This document shows, piece by piece, positions 34,642 through 43,759 of a DNA stretch of 64,000 bases (positions are counted from its first letter, which is position 1; every line of letters begins with the position of its first letter). The notes under the pieces are model-generated. The model searched no databases. It worked only from the letters and a program-made list of their open reading frames with translations, and had not been told where the DNA came from. Both the position numbers and the translations under genes were made by a program. The DNA comes from Streptomyces sp. RerS4 (GTDB taxonomy: Bacteria; Actinomycetota; Actinomycetes; Streptomycetales; Streptomycetaceae). The DNA lies in the NCBI RefSeq assembly GCF_023515955.1, contig NZ_CP097322.1, forward strand, positions 7,116,501 to 7,180,500. Reading direction: 5' to 3'.

Positions 34642-36111
34642 CTAGGCCGGGCCCAGGTCCGGGTCGCGGGTTTCGTGGACTTCCCAGTGGCCCAGGCGGT
34701 CCGTGAGGGCCGCTCGGCGGCGGGCCAGGAAGACGAAGGCGGCGACGGCGGTGGTCGCGGCGGCCGCGGTCGTGGACAGTGCGGCGCCCCAGGACATCGG
34801 GACCATCAGGACGTAGGTGGCGAGGGCATAGGACAGCAGCAGGCCGCCGAGCCAGGGCCAGTGGGCGCCCGGCAGCACGGTGGTGGGGGTGGGGGCGAGG
34901 ACGGTACTGCGGTTCGGGTCGGGCTGTACGGGCGTCGCGGGGGCGAGGATTCGCTCGAAGTCGGCGCGGTCCACTTCCAGCCACGCCACCTCGCCTTCGT
35001 CGGTGACGAAGACGACCGGCTGGTTGTTCCTGATCAGGCGCCAGTTACGGGCGCCACACAGCCAGCCCGGCCGTTCGCCCATGGTGGCCGCGAGCAGGGC
35101 GAGCGCGTGGGGCGGGCCGCCGCGGTTGGCGGCCAGTACCTCGGAGCCGTCCTCCAGTGCGAAGCGCAGCTTGTGGTCCGAGGTCACGCGGACGGTGCCG
35201 TCGACGTCTCCGAGCGACACGTGGTCGCCGCGCCGGGCCGAGGTGATCCGTGCACGGACGGCGGGCAGGGCCGATCCGCCGGCCGCGTCCTCGCGGAGGG
35301 CACGGGCGGCAGCGTCGGCCTTCGGGGCGTACCGGGTCACGCGCAGCACCCAGATGAACAGCAGGAGGCCGCCGGGAACGAAGGCGGCGACCGTGAGATA
35401 GGGCGGCAGTGAGAACGCGAACGGGAAGTCCGTATCCGCGTACCGGCCGAGCTGGCCGGAGTAGTCCACCACGCCGCCGAGTTCGGGTGCCGAGGGGGCG
35501 TACAGGACGATCGTGGGTCTGGGCGAGCTGCCCCTCCCCCCTCCCTGCATCCCGAAGTGGCCGTTGCGCACCGCGACCCGCCCGGTGACCCGGTGACCGT
35601 CCGGGGCGAGGACGGGGACTTCGACCGTCACGTCACCGCTGAACATCGCGACTTTCGGGTCGTCTCTCGTCAGCCGGTGAACGTCGACGATCGTGCCCTC
35701 GGCGGTTTCGGCGCCGGCCTTCTGTATCGCGGCGATGCGCCTGAGGTCGTCGCCGTCCGGCCGGATCGCCAGCTCGGTCGCCACGGACAGGGCGGGCAGT
35801 ATCACGGCGACGCCCAGCAGCCAGGGTGTGATGCGGCGGATCCACTGCGGCTCGACGGGCAGTCGTGCGGGCGGTGGCGTGGGATCGGCCTGCCGGGGGG
35901 CCGCGACGCGGACCGGCCGGGAACCCGACCACACCCATACGGCGCCCAGGACCAGAGCCACGGCCCCGAGTACGGCCACGTCCGGCCGGTACACGGACAT
36001 GCCCGCCCGCAGCAGCAGTGTCCAGATCGCCAGCACTGCGAACAGCAGCGAGCCCCCACCCGAAGTCCTGGTCAGCCAGGTGTTTCTCGCCGTGATCGCG
36101 GACTGTACCAA
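34642..36111 (-). CDS. Large membrane protein with lost or uncertain start
   Basis: About 489 aa from the possible TTG at 36111. Helices: LLFAVLAIWTLLLRAGMSVY, VLGAVALVLGAVWVWSG, ITPWLLGVAVILPALSV, PPYLTVAAFVPGGLLLFIWV, WLGGLLLSYALATYVLMV and ALSTTAAAATTAVAAFVFLA. A beta-rich extracytoplasmic stretch lies between the third and fourth (GTIVDVHRLTRDDPKVAMFS, VTVEVPVLAPDGHRVTGRVA). No catalytic motif is recognised. The frame is open further upstream but without ATG or GTG, and it runs into the IS5-type element starting near 36200. The natural start was probably displaced by the insertion, so expression is doubtful. Confidence 0.6.
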   Translation of the reverse strand: MVQSAITARNTWLTRTSGGGSLLFAVLAIWTLLLRAGMSVYRPDVAVLGAVALVLGAVWVWSGSRPVRVAAPRQADPTPPPARLPVEPQWIRRITPWLLGVAVILPALSVATELAIRPDGDDLRRIAAIQKAGAETAEGTIVDVHRLTRDDPKVAMFSGDVTVEVPVLAPDGHRVTGRVAVRNGHFGMQGGGRGSSPRPTIVLYAPSAPELGGVVDYSGQLGRYADTDFPFAFSLPPYLTVAAFVPGGLLLFIWVLRVTRYAPKADAAARALREDAAGGSALPAVRARITSARRGDHVSLGDVDGTVRVTSDHKLRFALEDGSEVLAANRGGPPHALALLAATMGERPGWLCGARNWRLIRNNQPVVFVTDEGEVAWLEVDRADFERILAPATPVQPDPNRSTVLAPTPTTVLPGAHWPWLGGLLLSYALATYVLMVPMSWGAALSTTAAAATTAVAAFVFLARRRAALTDRLGHWEVHETRDPDLGPA

Positions 36112-36203
36112 CGCCGGTGTACGGGGCGGCAGATGGACCGGCTTGGGTGGGGATGGGGTGCTTGGAGGTCGCTTCTTCTGGCGTGATCTTCGTTGAACGG
36201 TGC

Positions 36204-37010
36204 ATGACGGATCTGGTTGGGCGGCTGGTGCCGGGCGAGTTGTGGGTGCTGTTCCGGCGGGTGGTACGCCGACGGAGGTCATCCGCCCGCAGGGCGGCGG
36301 CAGGCGTCGAGCGGGTGACCGCGAAGCCTTGGCCGCGATCATCTCCGCGGCGACCTCGGGTTGCACCTGGCGGCAGTTCCCGCCGATCTTCGGCCCGAGG
36401 TGGCAGACGGTCTACCGACGTTTCGCCCAGTGGAGCCGGGCCCGGGTCTGGGCCCGGCTCCACCGCGTCATCCTCGACGAACTCGGCGCCCTTGGGGAAC
36501 CGGACTGGTCGTGCCGGGCGATCGACTCCGTCAGCATGCGGGCTGCAAAGGGGGCCCCTGATGGGACCGAATCCGACCGACCGTGGCAAGCCCGGATCGA
36601 AAATCCACTTGATCACCGACAGGAACGGACTGCCGCTCTCGCTCGGCGTCTCGGGCGCGAACACGCACGACAACCTCGGTCTGGAACCGCTCGTGCGGGG
36701 CATCCCGCCGATCCGGTCCAGGCGTGGACCTCGCCGACGGCGCCCTGGCAAGCTCCACGCCGACAAAGGCTACGACTACAGCCACCTGCGCTGCCGGCTC
36801 CGCAAACGCGGCATTCGCCACCGCGTCGCCCATCGTGGCATCGAGTCCTCCGGGCGGCTCGGCCGTCACCGCTGGGTCGTCGAACGGACCGTGTCCCGGC
36901 TCGCCGGCTGCCGCCGACCTCACCGCCGATACGAGCGCAAGACCGAACATTTCCTCGCCTTCGTCGGCATAGCCGAAGCCCTCATCTGCCACCGCCGGCT
37001 CACCAAATGA
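36204..37010 (+). pseudogene. IS5-family transposase with two opposite frameshifts
   Basis: ATG 36204: TDLVGRLVPGELWVLFRRVV, then (-1 shift near 36265) PTEVIRPQGGGRRRAGDREA, TSGCTWRQFPPIFGPRWQTV, AIDSVSMRAAKG, then (+1 shift at AAAGGGGG, ~36550) GPNPTDRGKPGSKIHLITDR and RKRGIRHRVAHRGIESSGRL to the end. All three DDE regions are present. The second shift falls in a slippery-looking run and may be the programmed frameshift known in some IS5 subgroups. The first looks like a true mutation. It abuts the membrane protein gene upstream. Confidence 0.75.
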
Positions 37011-37012
37011 AA

Positions 37013-37520
37013 CGACGTCCAAAGGTGCGGCGGTCGCGGATGAGAGCCCACAGAACGTCGAGCCGGCGGCGGGCCGAAGCGAGGATCGCCTGCTTGTGGC
37101 TCTTGCCTTCGCCTCTCTTGCGGTCGTGGAAGGCCTTCGAGGTGCGGCAGAAACGGGCAGCGATCTGGGCGGAACTCCGCACCCAGCAACGGGCGCCCAT
37201 GCCGGGCATGCTGAGAAGCACTTCCGCGTCGCGATGCTCACGGAAACGGACCGCGATCTGCGCATCGATCTCAGCGATCTCATCGTCCAGAGCCGAACTG
37301 CCATGGCCAGGGTGTTGACCACAGCCGCGGCAGTGCTTTCCCGGGTACGGTCGGCGATGACGTAGGCGTCCTTCGCGTCGGTCTTGCCGTCTCCGCGGTA
37401 GCCAGGGAAGCGTGGTGGACGGTGCGGCCAGGAATGTAGAGCTCAGCAGAGCGCCGCCGCCGGCGTTCAGGTCGATGGCCCAGGTGACCGGGCTGTCCTC
37501 GGCCAGTGCGAGGACGTCGC
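37013..37520 (-). pseudogene. IS110-family transposase relic (second copy type)
   Basis: Minus strand pieces: SPVTWAIDLNAGGGALL, YIPGRTVHHASL, then GDGKTDAKDAYVIADRTRES (IS110 catalytic DEDD region). After shifts and deletions follow LDDEIAEIDAQIAVRFREHR, VLLSMPGMGARCW and CRTSKAFHDRKRGEGKSHKQ to ARRRLDVLWALIRDRRTFGR. Most of the middle is deleted. It is a different IS110 subgroup from the relic at 13.9 kb, judged by the spacing and C-terminal sequence. Confidence 0.7.
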
Positions 37521-37667
37521 CCAGGACCTGTCCGGCCGATCACGCGGCTGATCCGAGCACCGGTCCAATCCCGGGAGGTCGGGCAACGGGAGCGCTGATC
37601 GGGCGAATCTTGGCGCGCCGGGCTGGTAAAACACTGACTTGTGGGTATCCAGGAGCGCGAACGCAAG

Positions 37668-38276
37668 ATGTATCGGCCGCTGCGGCGGGCCGGCCTTGAG
37701 GTGATCCCGAACGCGGTGCCGGACGGCACGATGCCGTTCGTCTTCGGATATGGTTCCGAGGACATCGTCGGTGGCTTCTCTCACCGGTACGAGACCCCAC
37801 GGCTTGTCGAGCGTCTCAACGAGGCCTGGTACGACCTGGCTGTTTCCTCGGGTCTTTTCAACCAGCGGCGCGAGTTCCTCGTCCTGCTTCCGGAGGGCAC
37901 CCGTACACACGGCGACTTCTTGCAGGAATTGCACTGGGGCCGCCGTGCCGCACCGATGGTTTGGACCCAGGTCCGGCTCTTGGAGCGCTGGGACATCATG
38001 GGCCGGGGTGCGGCATCGGCGTTCCTCGGCATTCACGCGGGCCATCCGGGCTTCGGCATGATGGCGCTCGACAGCAGCGTGTACATCAGTTGCTCGACGG
38101 GTGAGAGGGGCGTTGATGTAGTCGCGGTGGGCCACCCGGACCGCTCGGAGAACATCCTGCGGCAGTTGGAATGGTTCGCGTCGTGGGAGGACAACTCTGA
38201 CCATGAGTTGCAGGAGCGGATCGCCGTTTGGCTCGCGGGCCGTGCACCAAGTGCTGTCAGCTGTTCCGAACGATGA
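37668..38276 (+). CDS. Hypothetical protein
   Basis: 202 aa from ATG 37668: MYRPLRRAGLEVIPNAVPDG, TMPFVFGYGSEDIVGGFSHR, AVSSGLFNQRREFLVLLPEG, GVDVVAVGHPDRSENILRQL. Composition is normal for a soluble cytoplasmic protein with mixed alpha/beta structure. I do not recognise the family. AGGAG lies 12 bases upstream, rather far. A GTG nine codons upstream is the alternative start. It stands between IS relics and has no clear operon partner. Confidence 0.6.
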   Translation: MYRPLRRAGLEVIPNAVPDGTMPFVFGYGSEDIVGGFSHRYETPRLVERLNEAWYDLAVSSGLFNQRREFLVLLPEGTRTHGDFLQELHWGRRAAPMVWTQVRLLERWDIMGRGAASAFLGIHAGHPGFGMMALDSSVYISCSTGERGVDVVAVGHPDRSENILRQLEWFASWEDNSDHELQERIAVWLAGRAPSAVSCSER

Positions 38277-38339
38277 CCACGCGGCCCCGGTGGCCGACGC
38301 CGACAAGGTTGTCGTTGGGATTCTCGGCCTGTACCCCGC

Positions 38340-38497
38340 ACCTTCTCAGCGGTCGCGGCGGCCCAGTCGCCGTCCGCCTCATCGTCGTCTCGCTCGACGA
38401 TGACGAAGGCGTTGCCCCGGCCGAGGTTCGCCACCATCCGGCTCAACGCTGACGGTTTCGGGTTCCCCACCAGCCGGCCATGTTCATCTCTCGCTTA
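38340..38497 (-). pseudogene. Imm1-like immunity protein fragment (tentative)
   Basis: The minus strand reads RDEHGRLVGNPKPSALSRMV and then ANLGRGNAFVIVERDDDEAD. The pattern 'NP...AL...L..GN.F.IVER' resembles the middle of Imm1-type immunity proteins. There is no proper start (a stop lies just upstream) and similarity ends after ~50 residues. I treat it as a fragment. Confidence 0.35.
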
Positions 38498-38614
38498 CTC
38501 ACGACGATAGGCCCACACTCGGACATCGCATCCCGGCCACCGTTGGACGGGCATGTAGGACCCCCGGCCCCAGCTCGGAATCAGGCACCGAGGCAGGAAG
38601 CGGCAGAGGTCATC

Positions 38615-38830
38615 CGGCCTTGGCCGACTCCTCGGCGCGAGCTCGGGTGCCGGCGAGCCGGTAGGAGTCGGTGCGGTCTCGATGATGGTGCCGTTGAAGG
38701 TGAGGCGGTCGACGAGGGCCGCGCAGAGGCGGGGGTCGGTGAACGTCTTGGTCCAGCCGCCGAACGACTCGTTGGAGGCGATGGCCACGCTGCCCTGGCG
38801 GGCCATGACGCCGAGTCGGCGTACCGAAGC
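38615..38830 (-). pseudogene. IstB-like (IS21 helper ATPase) C-terminal fragment
   Basis: Minus strand: GSVAIASNESFGGWTKTFTD, then PRLCAALVDRLTFNGTIIET, which is the highly conserved sensor region of IstB (SNxxFxxWxxxFxDxxxxAALVDRL). A one-base shift then gives DSYRLAGTRARAEESAKAG to a stop. The Walker A and B parts are absent. It is the remnant of an IS21-family element. Confidence 0.75.
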
Positions 38831-38963
38831 GCAGACCTCAGCTCGTCATCGGTCGGACCGGCTCGTGATCTCACTTCGACACCGGCTGGGCCGGTCCGGG
38901 GGTCGCGTTGCCCGGTCGAGGTCGGACGGGCAGGTGGGGGAGCGGGTCCGCGGAGGGTGCCGG

Positions 38964-40901
38964 TCATCTCTTGTCGGCGCATGCCTCCGCCTCCGCCAGG
39001 TACCGCGCCACCGACCCCAGCGTCAGCATCCCGCTCGCCCCGCCCGCGTGTTCGGTGCGGGCGGCGCGCAGGGCCGTTGCCGCGCGGGCGGCGACCGGGC
39101 GCTCGCCGAGGCGGGCGGCGGCGTGGGCGGTCAGACACCAGAGTGCCTCCTGCATGTGATCAGGCGGTGGTTCGGGCGCCATGGCCAGGGCGGCACGGGC
39201 CTCCTCGTCCCGGTTGCGGGCAAGCAGCACCAAGGGGTGCGTCCAGGGGTGGTACGGGCCCCAGTCGAGGGCGGGGTCGGTGGGCGCGGGACGGTCGTGC
39301 AGGAGACGTAGGCCCAGGAGGGCGAGGGCGAACAGGCCCCGGTGCAGCCCCGGCATGCCCGCTGTCCCAGCGAGGGCGTTTTCGGCGGCGCGGTAGTGCG
39401 CCGCGGCCGTGGCGGCGGTCGGCCCGCCCGGTTCCGTACTGCGGGCGGCCGTGGCCCGGGCCCGGAACCAGCCGGTGAGGACGGGGACGAGCAGGGCCTC
39501 GGTGCTGACGGCGAGCTGCTCGGCTGCCTCGGCGTGTGCGGTCGCGGCGTCGAGGTCGCCGAGAGCGGAGGCGGATTGCAGGCGGATGAGCCGGCCGAGC
39601 ACGGCGAAGTCCGGCAGCTCGTGCCGGGTGGCCAGGTCCAGGATCTCGGAGCCGGTCACGTCTCGTGCCGCCGCGAGCCCGGGCCGGGTGAAGGACTGGA
39701 GGAAGACGCCGTTGAGGGCGAACACCAGCAGGGCGGGATCGCCCAGCTCCCGGGCCAGCGCCTCGGCCTCGCGCGCCGCCTGCCCGGCGCGCCTGCGTTC
39801 GGTGGCGGACAGATCGGCGCTGCGGCTCTCGACCGCGACGGTAGCCAGCAGGCGGGCGCGCAGTTCGGCGGGGCCGTCGGTGCCGAGCGCGGTGAGCGTA
39901 CGCTCGGCGGCCGCGACGACGGCGCGGGACTGGTCGGGATCGTCGGCCCGGCTCCAGAGGGCGGGCACGTCGTAGGCGCTGATGACGCGCGCGGTCAGAG
40001 TGATGTCTCCGGTGCGTTCCGCCGCCCGGACGGCGGCGAGCCGGTCGCGCCGCGAGTGGATGAGGGCGTCACCGCCCGCCAGGGCCAGGGTGCGCGCCAG
40101 TTCCACGGTGGTGCGCGGTCCGAGTCGTACGCCTGCGGTCCAGACGGTACGTGGGGGCTGGAGCGTCGTAGCTCCGCGGAGAATGTCCGTCTCCAGGCGC
40201 CGGAGGCCGGCACCCGGGTCGAGCCCGAGCTGGTCCGCGAGCATCGTGCGGGCGCGGCGCAGGGTGGCCAGTGCGTCTGCCTGACGGCCTGCCCGGTGCA
40301 GTGCGCGGGCCAGCAGCCCCCAGGCCGGTTCACGCCAGGGGTGTTCGGTGACGTGGGCGCCCAGTTCGGCGACCAGCTCGGCTCCTGAACCGGAGTCGAG
40401 GAGGAGGCGGGCGCGCAGTTCCACCGCCTCCAGCCTCAGCTCTTCCAGCCGGGCCCGTTCGCGCTGGGCCCACGCGGAGCCGGTCACGTCGGCGTAGGCG
40501 GAGCCGCGCCAGGCCGCGAGGGCCGCGTCGAGGTCGGTCAGAGCATCGGGAGTACGCCGGGCGCGGGCCAGGGCGTCCTCGAAACGGTGGACGTCTACGG
40601 TGTCGCGCGGTAGGCGCACCGCGTAGCCGGGGCCTTCCGTGACGAGGACGCGCGGCGGGGTGCGGGGCGGCCGGCCAGGTTCGATGGCGCGGCGCAGCGC
40701 GGCGACGAACGTACGCAACGCACCCACTGCGCGCACCGGCGGATCGGCCCACAGGTCGTCCACGAGGGTGTCGGTGGCTACCATCCGTCCCCCGGCGGCG
40801 ACAAGCCGGGCGAGTACCTCACGGTGGCGGGGTCCGCCCAGGTCGACCGGGGTGCCGTCGTCGTGAAGGGCCCGCACGGCACCGAGTACGTCGATTTGCA
40901 T
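38964..40901 (-). CDS. SARP/AfsR-type transcriptional regulator (BTAD)
   Basis: 645 aa. An OmpR-like winged helix lies at 1-95 (MQIDVLGAVRALHDDGTPVD, LARLVAAGGRMVATDTLVDD). The bacterial transcriptional activation domain lies at ~95-240 (TVDVHRFEDALARARRTPDA, AWGLLARALHRAGRQADALA, TMLADQLGLDPGAGLRRLET). A long C-terminal helical/TPR-like region follows, without an ATPase motif. SARPs activate antibiotic or other specialised-metabolism genes; a divergent alpha/beta hydrolase gene 137 bases away is a direct candidate target. The start is ambiguous between 40901 and an ATG three codons upstream. Confidence 0.88.
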   Translation of the reverse strand: MQIDVLGAVRALHDDGTPVDLGGPRHREVLARLVAAGGRMVATDTLVDDLWADPPVRAVGALRTFVAALRRAIEPGRPPRTPPRVLVTEGPGYAVRLPRDTVDVHRFEDALARARRTPDALTDLDAALAAWRGSAYADVTGSAWAQRERARLEELRLEAVELRARLLLDSGSGAELVAELGAHVTEHPWREPAWGLLARALHRAGRQADALATLRRARTMLADQLGLDPGAGLRRLETDILRGATTLQPPRTVWTAGVRLGPRTTVELARTLALAGGDALIHSRRDRLAAVRAAERTGDITLTARVISAYDVPALWSRADDPDQSRAVVAAAERTLTALGTDGPAELRARLLATVAVESRSADLSATERRRAGQAAREAEALARELGDPALLVFALNGVFLQSFTRPGLAAARDVTGSEILDLATRHELPDFAVLGRLIRLQSASALGDLDAATAHAEAAEQLAVSTEALLVPVLTGWFRARATAARSTEPGGPTAATAAAHYRAAENALAGTAGMPGLHRGLFALALLGLRLLHDRPAPTDPALDWGPYHPWTHPLVLLARNRDEEARAALAMAPEPPPDHMQEALWCLTAHAAARLGERPVAARAATALRAARTEHAGGASGMLTLGSVARYLAEAEACADKR

Positions 40902-41038
40902 GCCCTCCATCTTCCGTTCCGCGGGTCGCTCGCGCCGACGCGTACTGATCGGCTGCTGATCGCCGTCGCCCACGCTGAACCCGTCAGTACCCGGACCAAG
41001 GCTTTCGCCGGTCCACCGACCCAAGGAAGGGGTCTTTT

Positions 41039-41917
41039 ATGACTGTCATCATCCCCGGCTTCGACCACGTCCGTCTGCCCGGCACCGACGGAGTGGAGCT
41101 GGCTGCCGCCGTCGGCGGCAACGGCAGCCCGGTCGTGCTGCTGCATGGCTTCCCACAGACCCACCTGATGTGGCGGCACGTCGCCGAGCGGCTCGCCGGC
41201 GAGCGCACGGTGATCTGTCCCGACCTGCGCGGCTACGGCGCCAGCGACAAGCCGGCGGCCACCGGCCCCGAGGTGTACTCCAAGCGCACCATGGCCGCCG
41301 ATGTCGTCGCCCTGGCGGCGGCACTCGGCCATGAACGCTTCGCCCTGGTCGGCCACGACCGGGGCGCTCTGGTCGCCTTCCGGGCGGGGCTGGACCATCC
41401 CGAGACCCTCACACACCTGGGCGTCCTTGACGTCGTGCCGACCCTGGACATGTGGAACGTCCTTCACGGTGTCCCGGCGTCGGTCGGCTACCACCTGTTC
41501 CTCATGGCGCAGCCGCCGGGGCTGCCGGAGACGATGATCGCCAACAGCGCCGACGCCTTCTTCGGCTCCTTCCTCGACGCCTGGGCCAGGAACCCGGCCG
41601 CCATACCGGAACCGGTCCGCGCCGCGTACCTGCGGGCGAGCGCCGCGGCCGTGCCGTCGATCGTCGCGGACTACCGGGCCTCGGCGGGCATCGACGTCAC
41701 CCACGACCAGGCGGACCAGGACGCCGGCTCCCAACTGGCCATGCCCGTGACGGTCGTCCAGCAGGACTGGGGCGCGCGACTGGGCTACGATGCCGCCGCG
41801 CTCTGGCACGCGTGGGCGCCGGACCTGGACCACCGGCTGACCGGAGCGGGGCACTTCATGGCCGAGGAGGCGCCCGACGAGATCACGGAGGCGATCCGCG
41901 ACCTGCTGCTCCGCTGA
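41039..41917 (+). CDS. Alpha/beta hydrolase, haloacetate dehalogenase/epoxide hydrolase type
   Basis: 292 aa. The oxyanion HGFPQ segment is in SPVVLLHGFPQTHLMWRHVA. The nucleophile elbow GHDRGALVAF places Asp rather than Ser as nucleophile, typical of haloacetate dehalogenases and epoxide hydrolases. The C-terminal catalytic His is in LTGAGHFMAEEAPDEI. It should form an alkyl-enzyme ester and hydrolyse it; the substrate is unknown. A strong purine-rich RBS (AAGGAAGGGG) precedes the ATG. It is divergent from a SARP regulator. Confidence 0.88.
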   Translation: MTVIIPGFDHVRLPGTDGVELAAAVGGNGSPVVLLHGFPQTHLMWRHVAERLAGERTVICPDLRGYGASDKPAATGPEVYSKRTMAADVVALAAALGHERFALVGHDRGALVAFRAGLDHPETLTHLGVLDVVPTLDMWNVLHGVPASVGYHLFLMAQPPGLPETMIANSADAFFGSFLDAWARNPAAIPEPVRAAYLRASAAAVPSIVADYRASAGIDVTHDQADQDAGSQLAMPVTVVQQDWGARLGYDAAALWHAWAPDLDHRLTGAGHFMAEEAPDEITEAIRDLLLR

Positions 41918-41935
41918 GCTCACCGGCCGGGCCAC

Positions 41936-41956
41936 GGGAGGCGGGAGGCGGGAGGC
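41936..41956 (+). repeat. Short tandem repeat GGGAGGC x3
   Basis: Three exact copies of the heptamer GGGAGGC lie 19 bases after the hydrolase stop codon. It is a simple slippage repeat with no evident function. Confidence 0.6.
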
Positions 41957-43055
41957 GGGCGAGCCTTACGGCCCCGGCGCCCGATCGGTCCCGCGATCCG
42001 ACGACCGCTTCGACTGCGGGGAGCCAGCCGGATCACCGCCACCCAGGGAGTGAAGATCACCTCACAGTGGGGGACGTGTGGTGGTGTGCTGGACCGCGAC
42101 GTCGGGCAGTTCATCGACCGGGGACAGCTACGCTGGGGCATCGAGGGAGGTGCCTGTCTTGCCCCAACGCATGGTGCGAGATGGGCGCGGGCCCAGCTCC
42201 CGAAGAGGTCAGGCAGGCGCTGCCGGCCGAGCACGGGCCCGCTCGGCTTCGCCTGGCGGCCCGAGGAGACCAGCCTCGTGCCCGTGCTGCGAGCCTTGCG
42301 GGAGATACACCAGCTGTCACTGGCCGAAGCCCGGCTGACGGCCGCCGACCTGAGGAGAGTCGGCCTGGTCGGCACGTCTGTGGAAATGGCGCATCTGGCA
42401 GAAGGACTTCGCAAGCGGTCCGTCGCCACTACCCTCGCTCCGGCGTCCGCCTGACCGCCCACGAAGTTGCGAGGGCGGGTGGACAGACGGCGTGGGACGA
42501 CGAGGTACCGAAGACCAACTGGGAACGGCCGGGCGGCACGCCCGAGGCCATGACGTCGAAGCTGACCAGCCTGCGTGATCAGTGGAACCAGACAACAAGC
42601 CGCACATTCTCCGCGCCGTGCACTTCGCTGAGCGTGCGCATCGCGGTCAATGCCCTGCCCCAGTCGCTCTCGTCGCCTGCCACCATGCCGCGCCTTCGCA
42701 CGCCGGAGCTGTCCGTCTCCTCCCCGTCGACAGCGGCGACCTCAGAACCCGTTGTTGTTCCGAACCTATCGGAAGGCCGTCTGGAGCGGCTGGTGATCGC
42801 GCGGGAGACGGTGGGCGAGGTCCTGAACGGTCCGGCCGTTGCGGCCCGGGAGGCCGTGGTGAAGGAAGCGGATGAGGTTCCGGCGGGGGTGATGGTGGTG
42901 CCGCGTCGCCGTGAGGGCCTCTCGCCTCGTGTGCCTTGCCCTGGGCCGGGATGCGGTGCCCGGGAGGACGGGTTCTCAGCGTCCGCGGGCCGTCGGGGGC
43001 GGATACCAGCACCAAACAGCGGCCTGAGCGAGATACGGAGCACCCAGGCGCGCCA

Positions 43056-43077
43056 GATCGCTACGCGCTCCTCATGG
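43056..43077 (+). repeat. 22-bp dispersed repeat, copy 1
   Basis: GATCGCTACGCGCTCCTCATGG. A near-identical copy lies 63 bases downstream and an inverted copy lies beyond the next gene (43858-43879). Confidence 0.6.
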
Positions 43078-43118
43078 ACGGCGGCCGAGGGCCGTCTTGG
43101 GCTGGGACAGCCGCCGAC

Positions 43119-43140
43119 GATCGCTACGCGCTCCTCACGG
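43119..43140 (+). repeat. 22-bp dispersed repeat, copy 2
   Basis: GATCGCTACGCGCTCCTCACGG, one mismatch to copy 1. Confidence 0.6.
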
Positions 43141-43198
43141 CTCAGCGTCTGCGACCTGTCTGGGGCGGATCTTGCTCGGCTGCATCTCAAGCCTGTGC

Positions 43199-43759
43199 TC
43201 AGAGCAGCTCGTCGAGCCCGAAGCCGAGCAGCGCTGTGGCCAACGACCCCAAGCAGGTGAAGAAGGCGAGTCGGCCATACCGAAGGGCGCGCACTGCGGC
43301 GTTGAAGCGCCGGATCTGTTCGATGTTCCCCGGGGAGGGGTGGTTACCGGTGACGAGGATCAATCCTCCGATCACGAACATGCTGAGCGCGACGAAGATG
43401 ATGGCGGAGCTCCCTGCCACCGATCCCACATTCCGTTCCATGTAGATCGTGCCGTTGTCGCGGACCTCGATGCGGTCTCCCGGCACTGCCTCGTCGCTGA
43501 CGAGCTCATGCTGCGGGTCGGCGGCCGAGCCGTCGGCAGCGCTGAACTGCCCCCAGCACCGCCGGGTCTCGCGCCGGTCGTCGGCGTCGCGGTCACGGTC
43601 GCTGTACGAGACGTCGACCCGGCAACCGGTAACGGTGAGGGTGCCTCCGGTGCCGGCAAGGCCCACGGATGTGGCGAAGGTTTGGGTGCCGTACGTGCCT
43701 ATGAGTGTGGCGACGAGGAGTAGGGCGAGCCCGATGGCGCGGCTGAGGAGGCGGGACAT
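43199..43759 (-). CDS. Three-helix membrane protein with Cys-containing outer domain
   Basis: 186 aa. The N-terminal helix LSRAIGLALLLVATLIGTYG is followed by an extracytoplasmic ~70-residue beta-type domain (GTLTVTGCRVDVSYSDRDRD, ETRRCWGQFSAADGSAADPQ, with two Cys), a helix AIIFVALSMFVIGGLILV and a final helix LAFFTCLGSLATALLGFGLD. No family is recognised. It is flanked by 22-bp repeats, two direct on one side and one inverted on the other. Confidence 0.7.
   Translation of the reverse strand: MSRLLSRAIGLALLLVATLIGTYGTQTFATSVGLAGTGGTLTVTGCRVDVSYSDRDRDADDRRETRRCWGQFSAADGSAADPQHELVSDEAVPGDRIEVRDNGTIYMERNVGSVAGSSAIIFVALSMFVIGGLILVTGNHPSPGNIEQIRRFNAAVRALRYGRLAFFTCLGSLATALLGFGLDELL

Larger units (their letters stand above)
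41957..43198. other. About 1.24 kb without an intact recognised gene
   Basis: A plus-strand frame 42050-42454 has a protein-like end: ETSLVPVLRALREIHQLSLA, AADLRRVGLVGTSVEMAHLA. It may be the tail of a small protein, but its first half looks non-coding. Another plus-strand reading near 42760-42900 (SEGRLERLVIARETVGEVLN, AAREAVVKEADEVPAGVMVV) is also protein-like. The region is probably a mosaic of fragments. Two copies of a 22-bp repeat lie at its right end. Confidence 0.35.
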
